From Zingiber officinale (taxonomy: Eukaryota > Streptophyta > Magnoliopsida > Zingiberales > Zingiberaceae): a DNA stretch of 64,000 nt. Under the pieces are notes generated by a model. The model was not told the DNA's origin and made no database searches. It saw only the letters and a list, made by a program, of their open reading frames with translations. Of the stretch, positions 12,536 to 23,930 are shown piece after piece. The translations under genes and the position numbers were made by a program. Numbering within the stretch: the stretch's first letter is position 1; the number at the start of each line of letters is the position of its first letter. The stretch is from the NCBI RefSeq assembly GCF_018446385.1, contig NC_055994.1, positions 31,022,368 to 31,086,367 on the forward strand. Reading direction: 5' to 3'.

Positions 12536-14903
12536 TGAAGAATTGTTACACACGTGAGAGGTGGTGAATCAAGTGGTTTTAGAAAATTTATATTTTTTTT
12601 AAAATCAAAAGTACGTAGCGGAATTAAACACAGAAATAGAAAGCAAAAAACACAAGTATGCGAACTCGCTCGATTTTACTTGGTTCGAAGCCTTCGGTGA
12701 CTCCTACTCCAAGACTCGTGTCCAGTGGACCTATCGACGAGTAATCCACTAAAGACCTCTTCCGGAACTGCCAGAAGAGAGGATCGAGTACAATAAAAAG
12801 AATAGAAAAGGTGTAACAAGCTATACTTTCCTTTAAGCGGTAATTGTTGGTGCAGGTTGCACTAATAGTCTGGTTTTAATGTATGACAAATAAGTTAAAG
12901 TTAGATGGGTTGTTTGTCTAACGCTTCTACCAAGTGTGCAGGAGTTGACTAGTCTGAAGAACCTGACACCAGGCTGAAATCCAGTTAGGTCCGCTGGGCC
13001 CGATAGCTGGTGGGAAATCTAGCTAGGTCCGCGAGGTTTGATAGTTGGTGCGAAGTCTAGATAGGTCCACGGGGCCCGATTCTGGCGGAAAGTCTGGTTG
13101 GGTCCATGGGACCTGACAATCGGCCGAAGTCCAGTTGGGTCTGCGGACCTGACAACTGGCGGGGAAGACCAGATGAGTCAGAGGCAAGTCGAGTGACTGC
13201 AAGTGGTAAGTAAAGGTAAGGCGTTAGTCCAATTTAAGTCCATTTGGGAAACCTAAGCTGAGACCTTAATTAGATCCTGGTCTCGAGGAGACAGGATCTA
13301 ATTACTACTCATAATCTATTATGTTGTGCTAACTCTGTTTTGTAGGATAAAATATATTTTTTTGATTGCTTGGACTAACCTTTTCTTGCAGGTGGAAAGG
13401 CTGAAGAAAAGGGGTCTGGGCGTCCGGACAAGGCTCACCTAGGCAGGGCTATGGGCGCCTAGGCGGTCTGGGCGTCCGGACTGGGTCCAGGTGCTCGGAC
13501 TCAAAAATTGATCCACAAGCTTACGTGGAGCGCGTCGATTGACCGAGCCAGGTGGTCCAGGTGCGCGGAATGGACCTATTTAAATGCCTTCGACCCGGAG
13601 CTTCAGTACAATAATTGCAACGACTTTCTCTTCTACTAGGTGCTCCGAAAAGGCTCCCGCAACGCTGCTACGCTCCACCGACAACCGGACTTTAGTTTTA
13701 ATTAATTCTTTTATTGTCGGTAATTTTTATATATAGTTCTTGTACTTGCAATTTGTAACCATTTCGAACTATTAGTGGATTGCCCAACGAAAACACTCGA
13801 CGAATGCGAGTCTGGGAGTAGGAGTCGTCGAAGGTTCCAAACCAAGTAAAAACTTGGTTGTGTTAGCATTGCTTCTTATTCTTCCGTTGCATATCTATTT
13901 TAAAATCAAATTTTCGACGATCGCTATTCACCTCCCTCTCCCCCTCTAGCGTTCTTTCCGATCCTATAGTAATTAAGTACACAAGGAAACTTCGTTACCC
14001 AACACTTTTAGTTTTAACGGATCAAGGTCAGTGTTGGATGACTTCTTAACGGTAGTCGGGCGTAGTAGTGTCGTAGCAGAGTAGCAACACGAAGTCAGAG
14101 CAGTTGGAACGTCGAATGAACGCGTAGAAGCTTATAGAAGAGTTGTCTTTAAAGCCTTGGTCGAATAGCCCTTTTAAAGGGGATGAAAGGTGCAACATCA
14201 TTGAAGGCGCCTTCAATATCAACTCTTATCCCCTAAAAACTGGCTCTTATCGTCACTGGGGTTTTCTATGTTATGTTATCTGACTGAAAGCGTCTTCCAT
14301 AGCCCTGCTCCTTCGAATAGAAGGCGTCTTGGGTACTGTTCATCCAAGGCATTTTGTGCTCCTTTCGCCTTACAAAATGTGTTAGTCCAACAAAACATAG
14401 TATACCCTGCAAGACGAAGTTAGTACAATAAAAACAAACAGTTTAGTAATTATATCCCGTCTCTCCAAGACCAGGATCTAGCCAGAGTCTCAATTTAGAT
14501 TTCTGAAATGGACCTAAATTGGATATGCACCTAAAGTCCTCAAATGAGACTCCTCCTCACTGGAATACTCTCCTCCAGTGACTTACCTTACTTATTATGC
14601 AGAATCGCTTGACTCCTTAAGGTGCACCAGGTCTTCCCGCCAATTGTCAAGTCTGAAAATCCAATTGGACTTCGGCCAGCTGTCAGGTCCCGCGGACCCA
14701 GTCAGACTTCCCGTCAAATATCAGGTCACTCCTTACTTATCTGGATTTCTGCACCAGCTATCAACTTTTTCAGACTAGTTGGATTTCAACCTAATGTCAG
14801 ACCAGTCAAGTCCTGCACACTTGGTATCATAACACATCTAATTTTAATCTATTTATCATTTATTAAAATTCAAAATTGATTATTAGTGTCAACTACACTA
14901 ACA
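12536..14903 (-). mobile_element. Solo LTR (minus orientation), interrupted by a second solo LTR
   Basis: The block starts TG (12536) and ends CA (14903), and is flanked by a perfect 5-bp duplication, GATAC (12531-12535 and 14904-14908). Without the inserted LTR at 12845-13968 it is about 1.24 kb. On the minus strand it has GAAGGCGCCTTC near 14200, upstream of a TTTAAAAGGG TATA-like sequence near 14170. No internal retrotransposon sequence remains, so unequal recombination between two LTRs is the likely origin. Confidence 0.7.
12845..13968 (+). mobile_element. Solo LTR nested in another LTR, 1124 bp
   Basis: The insert begins TGTTGGTGCAGG and is flanked by a perfect 5-bp duplication, GTAAT (12840-12844 and 13969-13973). 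Its right end (GATCCTATA) departs from the usual CA, probably by mutation. A cluster of GC-rich palindrome-like words (GGGCGTCCGGAC, GGCGCCTAGGCGG) at 13410-13570 precedes a TATTTAAA box near 13579. No coding sequence is present. Confidence 0.7.
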
Positions 14904-14990
14904 GATACTACTGATGATACTATAAGAGTTGCTAAGCAGATCAGTCTACATAAATATTTAACCAGAAGACAAACCAAATCACTAATTATG

Positions 14991-15172
14991 GTGGCAAAAG
15001 ACGAATACGCTCGTCCCAGTGCTCCTGCCAACTCGTCCCAGGGTCAACACGGAGGAGGTAAATCACGGGCGGCTACTAGTCTTTGGAATAGTAACTAGCA
15101 CATAAGAGAGGTATTTACCTTGACTTTGCTGAGATTCGAACCCTAGATCTCATGATGACAACACCTCATGCG
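14991..15172 (-). mobile_element. SINE-like retroposon, copy 1
   Basis: On the minus strand there is a pol III B-box-like GGGTTCGAATCTC, and downstream words typical of a plant SINE family (TTATGTGCTAGTTACTATTC, CCGCCCGTGATTTACC). A 19-bp direct repeat with one mismatch (AACCAAATCACTAATTATG at 14972-14990, with C for T at 15173-15191) flanks it and may be the target duplication. A related copy lies at about 27.6 kb. Alternatively part of the repeated word is the A-box end of the SINE, in which case the 5' end is longer. The internal open frame 14886-15098 is not a gene. Confidence 0.6.
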
Positions 15173-15191
15173 AACCAAATCACTAATCATG

Positions 15192-16222
15192 AGCTTATGT
15201 GAGGAGTTTTTAGTACTTTGAAGTTTCCACAGATCTGATGGAGCAAGTAAAGACCCTGGCTGGGATCTTACAAATGATGGCTCCACCAACACCCCAGTTC
15301 CACTTTAGCAATACCAGGTGCCTGCCTCTCCCTAAGTTGCCATGTTCATATCAAGCATGAAAGAATATACACAAGAGAATTTGTTAGTGCAAAATAATAT
15401 AAATCATTCAAAATAAATTTGCCTTGTACATTATTAAAAGATATATATGAAAATCAAACAGCAACTAGAAATCAATAAAATTATGAAAAAAAAAATGGAT
15501 AAGAAGTAAGCCAAAAATTCACAATTTTAAAGTAAAGATTTGGCCCTTTTCAGGCTAGTTTATCTGATCTTCAACTCCAACAATACCACGGTTTAAAATC
15601 AACCGTTTGATGGTTTGAAATTGCCGTTTGATAGTTTAAAAAATCTCGATCCTTAATTTTAATCACCGAAGGCGGTTATAATTCATGGTTTAAAATTGTC
15701 GATTATGATTCAGGTCTTGATTCCATGGTGATAACTATTATTTATATTTAAATAAATTTTAAAAAATAAAATAAAAAACAAAATGGGTATGATGGAGTCT
15801 ACATTATAGTAAGTGTCATATTATTTAAATTGATAAAAAAAAATATAAATTTCATATCAACTAAAAATGAATCTGAATTATATTTTTAATTTTCAATTTT
15901 AGAACGCCAACATAAACAATTTAGTCCAGATACAAAGAAAAAAAAAATAGAGAAGGCAGTGATCTGAAGGAAAGTTGCATTGTTTGTTAAACAAGAACAT
16001 TGTATTCAAAAGGGAACTAACTTTACCAATCTTGTTTCCAGAACAATGCTACCATGTTAATGAGTTCATAATTCCATTATAGAACAACCATTCAGAACTG
16101 GGAAATGTAGGAACATCTTACAACACAGTGCGATCGATACCCAACCGACACGATAAACAGAAACCCAAAGACAAGTGTCTTAACTTCTAAGACGAAGAAG
16201 TGCACTTTTTCATTCCCCTTAA
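15192..16222. other. Intergenic AT-rich stretch and DUF1218 3' UTR
   Basis: Bases 15192 to about 16000 are AT-rich with no recognised element. The last 200 bp before 16223 are probably the 3' UTR of the minus-strand DUF1218 gene. Confidence 0.4.
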
Positions 16223-17554
16223 CTAAGGTGCTGGATGTGCAGCACCATTGGTCTCCATCTCGGTCACGTAAACCTGCCCATATTCTCCCTTCGAGTCATC
16301 CTCCTCCAAATAATCAGCTCTTGCATTTAGTGTCAGAATCTGGCACACAAGCCAAATGAGGGAGGCATCAAGGGCAAGGAATGCTGCTCCACCAAATAGG
16401 CCAGTCTTGGCAGTCAAACACTCTGTATCGAGATTATAGTGGACATTGCGCGAACGGTGAAGGCCTTCTGTGATAGTAGCCCACAACATCATCCCAAGTG
16501 CCACACCCGAGACAACTCTGAATCAACAACACTAGCTATGAGAGTTTTATAATGAAGGTCACATAGTGTAAGAACAGTTGGAAGTTAAAGACCATAAATG
16601 AAAACTCCAACTTTTAATATTGTTGGATAGAAGGTTGTCGAATGAGAAATTGCAACTGTAGGACTTACCATACCATTGAGAAATGTATATCTGTTTTAGT
16701 ACACAATTCCAGGGCTTGACTTTAAGCTATCTTTGATTAAAAAACAATGAAACTAGGAATTTTATGAGAAAAATTCTCATCATGTGATTGAGAACACAGA
16801 AAGAGCAAGCCAAACGACAGGTAACCTCATGTGTACGAGAGAAGCAATCGAGGAGTTAATCAACCATATGACATAAAAAAAGAGTTTCTAACAGCTAAAA
16901 TTCCAACTAACAGTATCTGTAATACGAGCTCTAGATGCAAAAAAAAAAAAACATGGATCCACACCCACCCAACTTAGGTTTCATCAAAGAACCCTATTAG
17001 TGCATGAAAAAGTCATCTTACTCTGCAATAATGAAGAATATAACCAGTGAAACACTCATGATAAAGCTTGAACTGGAACTGTCTTTCCTTTGTATGGAAA
17101 ATAGACAGCAACATGCCCTGCTAAAGCAGCTAAAAGAGAGTCACAACCGATAAACTTCCCAAACCGATTGTTGGATCATTCGAAACTTGCAGATGACCAC
17201 ACCCTTCCCTTGAATTGGAGTTCCAGAAGCTGGCTATAACAACGAAAAAATGAGTCACATGAATAATCAAAATTTGGGACATGAAAAAAAAATGAACATA
17301 GCTATGACGCGATTACAACATATACAGCCTTTAAAAGAAAAATAACTTGATGAATAGAAACAATTGTCTTTCAATAAAAAGGGTTGACAGAGAAAACCGG
17401 AGGATTTCTGAGCTGAAGAATGCCTATAAAATCTCAAACATAGTAAGGAGATTAAAAAGACCTTTTTATTTTCCGCAATTACACCAAAAATGAAAGACAA
17501 TATTCCAAAAAAAGAAACAGCCAGTGCAATCTTTGTAGCTTGGCTTACACCCAT
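16223..17554 (-). CDS. DUF1218 membrane protein (frame-disrupted), three coding exons
   Basis: The exons are 17554-17462, 17233-17022 and 16517-16223, with GT/AG junctions and matching phases (0, then 2). The start is placed at MGVSQATKIAL because an acceptor-like GGCAG lies 23 bp upstream, suggesting an intron in the 5' UTR. Family landmarks are GVIAENKK (exon 1), TPIQGKGVVICKF and PYKGKTVP (exon 2) and GLHRSRNVHYNL, TAKTGLFGGAAFLALDASL and LNARADYLEEDD (exon 3). Four hydrophobic helices are expected. Relatives are plant membrane proteins, some linked to cell-wall lignin and vascular patterning. Exon 2 lacks one base at three places relative to the family reading (near 17184, 17132 and 17060). 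The net loss of three restores the exon 3 frame, but the direct reading hits a stop early in exon 2. With the frame intact the protein would be about 200 aa. Pseudogene or local consensus error. Confidence 0.75.
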
Positions 17555-18860
17555 CTCCTCAATACTTAAACTCCCTGCCATTAAATAACAAACGACAGGT
17601 TGAGTATATGTATCTTCAGTAGATGTAAAAAAGCAAAACAGATTAATGAGTACAAGTGCATTAATTTTTTTTAACCTTCTCAATGATAAGATAAATAGCC
17701 TATGAACAAGTGAAGTTAGACTCCCTCATGACAAAATAATTTCTTAGTCAGTAAATGAATAATTGAAACAGTGTTACTTAAAAACCATGGTTTTTATTCA
17801 TATCTACTGGAGATCATCATTAAGTTTTTGGATGATCATATTCTTGCATTGATTATGCTTACAAACCAAAACACCCTACAGCCTATTGAATAGTTGTAGT
17901 ATCAAGAAACAGAAAATTGCTAGATTATTAATTTGTTTCATGATATCCTTAGCAATCATACAAATGTCTAGTATTAACTAGGTCAAACAACAATTAGTTC
18001 TTAGTCTTTCGCGATATAGTAGACTGCTCAAATACCAAAAGAGAAAATGGCATTTTGAAGCCTATCCCCTGTTTCCATACAATTTTTTAAAAGACAACAA
18101 ATGCAATAGCTGTATGTGAAGCCAGAACTTGTTTGAGATGTTGTTGGAATAGAATGAATATGCTAATGCAACAACAATCAAATGTTTCAAAATACTAATA
18201 CCGAACTTCGATTCTTTGTGGGGAAAACACAAGACAATTAAAGAGCAAATAAGAAAGCCAAACTCGAAAGGTAGTAAACAAAAAGAATCAAAGCGAGGAA
18301 GGAGTGCAAAAACAAAAGAGAAGAGAAGCCTCAAAATTTTAGAATCGCCAACTAATTGAAAGGGTAAAAAAAAACTACTAATTGCAGCAAATATGAATCG
18401 TCTTTAATCGAACGGAGAATTTGAGGAAATCTTCAAGCCCGTAAAAATCTGACTTTCACAGTTTCACTAAAGAAAAGATCGATCAGCTTTAAAAGAAATT
18501 AAACTCAAAGCAGATCTAGTCAAAATCAACGCACGAATTGAAGCTAGTAGAACTTGCGGTGAAGAAGCAAGGGAACAAGGAGAAAGGAGCAAGGTGAGAA
18601 TCCCATACCTCTCTCTCCGACTCAGATCCCCGGCGGCGAAAACGAAGAAGGAGAGGGTTGAGGAAGATCAACTGGAGTGTTGGGTGGAGAAATAACGACG
18701 GGCACGGGAAGGGAGAACGGTAACGACAAAGAACCACGAAACGCTTGATTGAGCGAAATGACAAGCATCTCTTTCCAATCTTTATTGTTTTTTTTAATAA
18801 ATAATAATTTATTTTCCATCAGGGGTAATAAAAGTTGACTTGGAGATTCAGATTGACGTG
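17555..18860 (-). other. 5' UTR, leader intron and promoter of the DUF1218 gene
   Basis: A donor-like GAG|GTATGG lies at 18608 and an acceptor-like GGCAG at 17577 on the minus strand, suggesting a non-coding first exon around 18609-18770 and a leader intron of about 1 kb. The region upstream of 18780 turns AT-rich and would be the promoter. Open frames here (17267-17683, 18062-18334, 18516-18819) are intronic or untranslated sequence. Confidence 0.45.
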
Positions 18861-20418
18861 TAAGCCGTGCTATTTTTAAGTTAGTTGATGTTGTAGAGGA
18901 AAAAGCAAGTTAGTTCATTAAATTAATTTTAAAATATTATCTCATAATTTTAAAATATTATACCGTAGTTGAATAGGACTGTAAATAAATAAATAAATAA
19001 AATATTCATCCACAAATTTAATGTAATATATTATAAGGGGAGCAATGATATGTAAAAAATCTTAACAAAATATTTAAAAATATACCTATAAATTCAGATC
19101 CACTTATGATTATTTGGTTGAGGATATCATTTTTCTTATAGAATATCATTTCGAATAAATAAGATCTATCATTTTTTTTTATAGGATGTCATTTTGAATA
19201 AATAAGATAAGATTCGAATCAAATTTTAAAAAAAAACATTTATAAAAAATTTCAACTAGAATTTAAATATAATTTGAAGTTCTTAAATCCGAACCCTCCA
19301 ACTTAAGTTGAATAATCTAATTTAAAGTAAATTTTTAATTATTTTTTCTATAATTTTTTATTTTTATTTTAATACTTCATTATTATCATAATATTAATAT
19401 ACATAAAAATATCTTAATTTTTAAAGTAAAATTTAATTTAATATAAAAAATCATTAAAACTTAAATTTGGGTCCACCCCAGTCCACCGAACTTGACTCAA
19501 AAATTCTAATTCGAAAACCCTCCAATCTGAATCTGATTTTTTCAGATCGATTTTGGTTTGGTCATCAAGTCAGATTCATTTTTGACATCCTTATATATAC
19601 ATATAGCTATCTAATTATTCGAACCAATTAATTTTTAATTTGACTAATTTGACCTTACAAAAATTTTCGACTAGCGACAAATATAAATCCAAAAAACCCC
19701 AAGGGTCAAGAAAAGAGTAAGCTTCAACAATAGGGATTATGAATTTATTTTATGAATAAAATTGGTGAATCATATTCACCAGTAAAATTATCGACAACAT
19801 AATGAATAAATAAACTTAAAATAGAGCTGGTATTCTCAAATTTAATAAGCAATCAAATAAACTTAAAATTCTAAAATAAATAAATATTCAAATAAATTTA
19901 AATTAAAAATTTAATAATATCTAAACGAACTAAGCTAAGTTCGTAAAATAAATCAAGCTATATTTTAATAACTATTTTAACAACTTAATTCATTTTAAAC
20001 TTGACTCAATTATTTTATTAAATAAATTTAAACACCACAAATTCCACTCAACTTAGTTCTTTTACCTTACCTTACCATTAGTTCCATGTTTTTATTTTAT
20101 TAATAGCTATTGAGGTTGTTTGTCTTTCACAATATATCCTTTGCATCGAACTCCCTTGGGAAAAAGTTATTTTTTTAAAAAAAAATCTTTAAAAATTAAT
20201 TATGTGCTGAAATTGATTGTTTAGAAAAACATGGTTTATATGACATTTTTTTGTATTTAATAAAGTTTCAATTCAAATTTTAAAACGATCACATAGCAAA
20301 ATTGATGAATTTAGCCGTTTTATATATTTTTTTATATTTGTGTACATATAGCCAGATTTTCCCTGTTTGACAATCCGGTTTTCCTTCAACTTGGTTCAGC
20401 CTTCAAGTCCAGGTTTAA
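18861..20418. other. AT-rich intergenic sequence
   Basis: This is about 1.5 kb of very AT-rich sequence (long A/T runs, TAAATAAATAAA tetranucleotide tracts near 18990). No gene, RNA or bounded mobile element was recognised. Confidence 0.5.
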
Positions 20419-21010
20419 CCAATGAGTCAGCCGGTCCAATTCCATTAGTTTTTCATTGAATTTCACCTATGCGATGAACGCCATCAATGAGTTTCATGAA
20501 GATGTCAACTATAAGAAGTTATTGGTCAGGTCTTTTAAGCTCTATTTTGACAAAAAGATTAATGAATGAACACTCAAGTGTTGTAGGGTTTAGGGTTTAA
20601 CCAATGAGTCGGCCGGTCCAATTCGATCAGTTTTTCACTGAATTTCACCCGGGCGATAAGCACCATCAATGAGTTTCCTAGTTGAAGATGTCAACTACAA
20701 GTAGTCTAAGAAGTTATTGCTGAGGTCTTTTAAGCACTATTTTGACGAAAAGATTAACAAATGAACACTTGAGTGCTTTGTATGTGTGTATATAGGTTTT
20801 AAGGTTTAGGCAATGAGTTAGCTGATCCAATTCAATCAGTTTTTCATTGAGTTTCACCCGTGCGATAAGTGCCATCAATGAGTTTCATGGTTGAAGATGT
20901 CGATTTCAACAAGTCTAAGAAGTTATTGCTGAGGTCTTTTAAGCTCTATTTTGACGAAAAGATTAACAAATGAACACCCAATTGCTTTATATATGTGTAT
21001 ATAGGGTTTA
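20419..21010 (+). repeat. Three-copy tandem repeat of about 182-209 bp
   Basis: Three direct copies begin CCAATGAGTC or close variants at 20419, 20601 and about 20810. Each contains CCAATTC, TTTTTCA-TGA-TTTCACC, GATAAG-GCCATCAATGAGTTT, AAGAAGTTATTG and AGGTCTTTTAAGC-CTATTTTGACGAAAAGATTAA. Spacing grows from 182 to 209 bp because of small insertions. A double plant telomere-type word, TTTAGGGTTTA, lies at the first junction and a similar word follows the third copy. No open frame spans the unit. Confidence 0.8.
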
Positions 21011-22974
21011 GGGAATATTAGTCACAAAAAAATTCTTTGTGGTGTAGCTTGTAGGAGTAACTCTACATATACAAGCAGTTGCAAATCCTACAACACTAGA
21101 ATTCCTTATCCCATCAAATTACAACCTCAACCCATTTTAACTCACGCTGTCATGCACCTTAGCCGAACTACATCCACCATAGATGAACTCAATTGACTCA
21201 CATTCCATAACTAAAGTCCCTCTTGGGCGACTCGAACACAAGTTTTACACTACTTGTACTCGTACGACTATGAGCCCCGAATTGAGGCATGAATCATATT
21301 AATATACAATCGACAAACCTTTACAGTTTATTAGGATCTATGCTTTGGCCGATGCCAAACTCACCCGACTCCCTTAGAAGGAAACATCCAAAGGCACGAG
21401 GCAAGAAGAGTAAAAATACCATATCAAGTTGTTTGAATCAAGAGCTATTGTATATGCAAATCATTTTAAAACATATATACAATGATATCGAAATGTTAAC
21501 ATAGAAGTATGGCCTCATAATTGGATTCAATTGTTTGGATTGTAAGTTTTTTCATCAAAAACCTCAAATTATCTCCAGCAAATTGGCCTTTGCATTACTG
21601 AAGAGAAATGCTTCACTCATTCATGTCAAAGTTGCTGATATTTTCGGATCTCATCAATTTATCTGTCTTCATCCTTGGATTCATGAACAAAGAATCACCG
21701 AGGTTGATCGACTAGAAGAACATTTTCATGCAAAGATGCCAACTCCCTCAAGCCGTATCTCAAGGAGTTCTGTTTGGATTAAGAATCTAAAATGAAAATG
21801 GTTCTAACATCTAGATAAGGAAATAAAACTTCTAACTATTCCTAAATTCATCATCACTAAAACGCAACAGAATATGTAGGCAGTCGAAACTGAATAACGT
21901 TTCGAACAATGAATATGAACATCTAGGCATACACTATTCTTATAATTTTTCATCCTGAAATATAGAACTCACAACCTGAAACTACCAACTGAAGAGAAGA
22001 ATAATAGGTCAACAGCAAACAAATAACTTGACTACAGTCGTGATAAAGTTACAATAAACTAAGAAAGTCTGCTAACTATTATAATCTGAGAGAAATTCAG
22101 ATGAATTGTGGCTAGGTTGAGTTGAATTCGTCAATCCGAATTCAGTTCTTCCTGGGTAGATTGGATGGAAATTTGATGGCTTAGGTTGCCCGAATCGCAA
22201 GTGTTTGACAGAAATAGAGTTGAATTTAACTCTTTAAGTATACCTCATGAATTTAGGTGAGAAGACAAGCTACGGCAGAGTTCTAGGTTGATATTTTGAG
22301 GATTAATGGATCGAAATGGGTAAAAGGTTGAGAAAATGGCCGAAAGTAAGCTAGAGGATGTCTAAGTTGGAGAAACTATCCCTTGACACACAACTAGAAA
22401 CTCCCTGTTTCATAGGTCCATCGACGTAGGAGCTTCTTCACTCCTTGTCACATGCAACAACTGCCAAACAGTCAAATTGTTCCCTGGTGCAACACTTCTC
22501 AACTCCTTGGATACAACTCTAGCTCAGACTGATCTAACACTACTCCCTCAATCTCACACTATTTGCATTGGTTGTACAAGCCTGCACCACACTCATATGA
22601 CCTACTAACGGGCTGTCCGTGCGAGTGGGTAACTCGGCCGGTACTGCCTAGGATATTCAAGAAGCACCTTCTGGCTGAAAGCAGAGGTTTCGGAACTAGA
22701 AAGCCTAAAGTGCTCCTCAAGGATGAAGCTTTGATGCATGATTTGCCTTGACTTATCTTATGGTCAGCAAAACTAGGTAAGAACAGGTAGTTAACATCAC
22801 AGTAATGATTGTGTTAATTAGCAATATGAACCATCCTTGTCCCAGCATTCAGTGTCCACAATGTTCGACAAAGAGACGGAATTCACAGGAACAACAAGCA
22901 GAAGAAAGCAAAGATGGTTGGCCAACAAGAGTGTAAATTGTAACCATGAGAAAGGAGAATACCTGAATCAAGAG
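21011..22974. other. Intergenic stretch, no recognised gene
   Basis: This is mixed-composition sequence between the tandem repeat and the LUX-like gene. Two small plus-strand frames (21289-21504 and 21535-21795) resemble no family. The end nearest 22975 is likely LUX-like 3' UTR, with a donor-like CAG|GTATTC at about 22964 on the minus strand that could mark a 3' UTR intron. Confidence 0.4.
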
Positions 22975-23838
22975 TTATCCAGTTGGGAAAAGCGTTAGCT
23001 CCTTGTTTCTGGAACCGCCATTGTCAGCATCATCTTCGCCCTTTCTCCTCCAATCTAAATCATTCGGTAAAGGAGGGAAGTGTGCCGGCGCCGGCATAAA
23101 CACCATCCCAGGCCTAATTCCTTCCGTTTGACGGGCTACGTGTGGCGCCTGTGCAGGTCGGCTCAGTAATCCGGGGCCAAAATGCCCCAATTGGTTCTGA
23201 TGGTAGTAGTACTGCTGCATTGGATCCATTTTCTCGTGGTGCTGCTGCAGCATCGCCACGGGCATGTAAGGCAAGCAGGGATCCGCCGTCGGCGCCGCGG
23301 GGCCAAGAAACGGGTGCGTCGCGGGGGAAGGGGAGGGATTGGCGGCGGCCGCGGCCAGGCCTTGCATCTGCACGCGCTTGAGGTAGAGCCGGTACTTCTG
23401 GAGGTGGCTCGCCACGTTCTCGCGGGTGAGGCCCTCGACGCCCATGATCTGCATGATGGTCTTGGGCACGGCGTTGGCGATGCCCAGATGCGCGACGGCA
23501 TCCACAAACCGCTTGTGTAGCTGAGGCGTCCACACCAGCCTCGGCCGCTTCAGCGTCCGCGGCTGCTCCGGATCCTCCTCCCCTCCACCGCCGAAGGCGT
23601 CTAGGTCGGTCTCATCCTGGCGGCCTGGAAGACGATGGTCAGCGGACGGGGTAAAGGAGGAAGCAGCAGCAGAGGAAGAGGAAGGAATGTCGAAGGCGAT
23701 GGCGAGGTCAGGAGCGATGAGGCACTGCGAAAGGGGCACCAGCTCGTGGGGCGAAGGGAGCTGCTCCTCCCAGTCCCATCGAGCGAAGCATTTGGCTTCT
23801 TCTTCTTCTTCTTCTTCTTCCGCTATTTGTTGCCTCAT
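22975..23838 (-). CDS. LUX: LUX/PCL1-type GARP (MYB-like) transcription factor
   Basis: This single-exon gene encodes a 287-aa nuclear DNA-binding protein of the LUX ARRHYTHMO/PCL1 group. In Arabidopsis, LUX brings the ELF3-ELF4-LUX evening complex to clock and growth genes. Visible features are an acidic Glu run (residues 7-14), the family N-terminal signature [20 protein letters not shown] (24-43), a GARP domain at about 97-155 ([14 protein letters not shown], then [15 protein letters not shown]) with the SHLQKY motif at 144-149, Ala/Pro-rich and Gln/His-rich stretches, and the tail ELTLFPTG. The start MRQQIAEEE was chosen because rice and Arabidopsis relatives begin close to this point. 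The open frame continues upstream to 23982 through a poly-Arg run encoded by a GCC-type microsatellite, which is taken as 5' UTR. No defect is seen. Confidence 0.92.
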   Translation of the reverse strand: MRQQIAEEEEEEEEAKCFARWDWEEQLPSPHELVPLSQCLIAPDLAIAFDIPSSSSAAASSFTPSADHRLPGRQDETDLDAFGGGGEEDPEQPRTLKRPRLVWTPQLHKRFVDAVAHLGIANAVPKTIMQIMGVEGLTRENVASHLQKYRLYLKRVQMQGLAAAAANPSPSPATHPFLGPAAPTADPCLPYMPVAMLQQHHEKMDPMQQYYYHQNQLGHFGPGLLSRPAQAPHVARQTEGIRPGMVFMPAPAHFPPLPNDLDWRRKGEDDADNGGSRNKELTLFPTG

Positions 23839-23930
23839 CGGCAGAATCGAAAATTGAGAGAGAGAGAGAGAAAAAAAACTGGAGAGGAGGCGGCGGCAGC
23901 GGCGGCGGCGGCGGCGGCGTCGTCGACGAC
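23798..23930. repeat. Microsatellites at the LUX-like start (TTC)n, (GA)n and (CGG)n
   Basis: Three simple-sequence tracts sit around the start codon. CTT/TTC repeats at about 23798-23821 encode the Glu run, a GAGAGA tract is at about 23857-23868, and CGG/GGC repeats are at about 23889-23917 in the leader. Length changes would alter the acidic N-terminus or the leader without breaking the DNA-binding domain. Confidence 0.8.

Noticed and set aside
15130..15150. tRNA-like B-box GGTTCGAATC suggesting a tRNA gene
   Set aside because: No cloverleaf could be formed around it. It belongs to the SINE-like element.
20586..20600. Interstitial telomere
   Set aside because: Only about two TTTAGGG-type words occur, far too few for a telomeric array.
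21535..21795. 86-aa plus-strand frame
   Set aside because: No recognisable domain, no splice context and no supporting neighbour.
23114..23533. Alternative frames of 112-139 aa overlapping the LUX-like gene
   Set aside because: They are Arg/Pro-rich shadows of a GC-rich coding region. The GARP frame explains the conservation.
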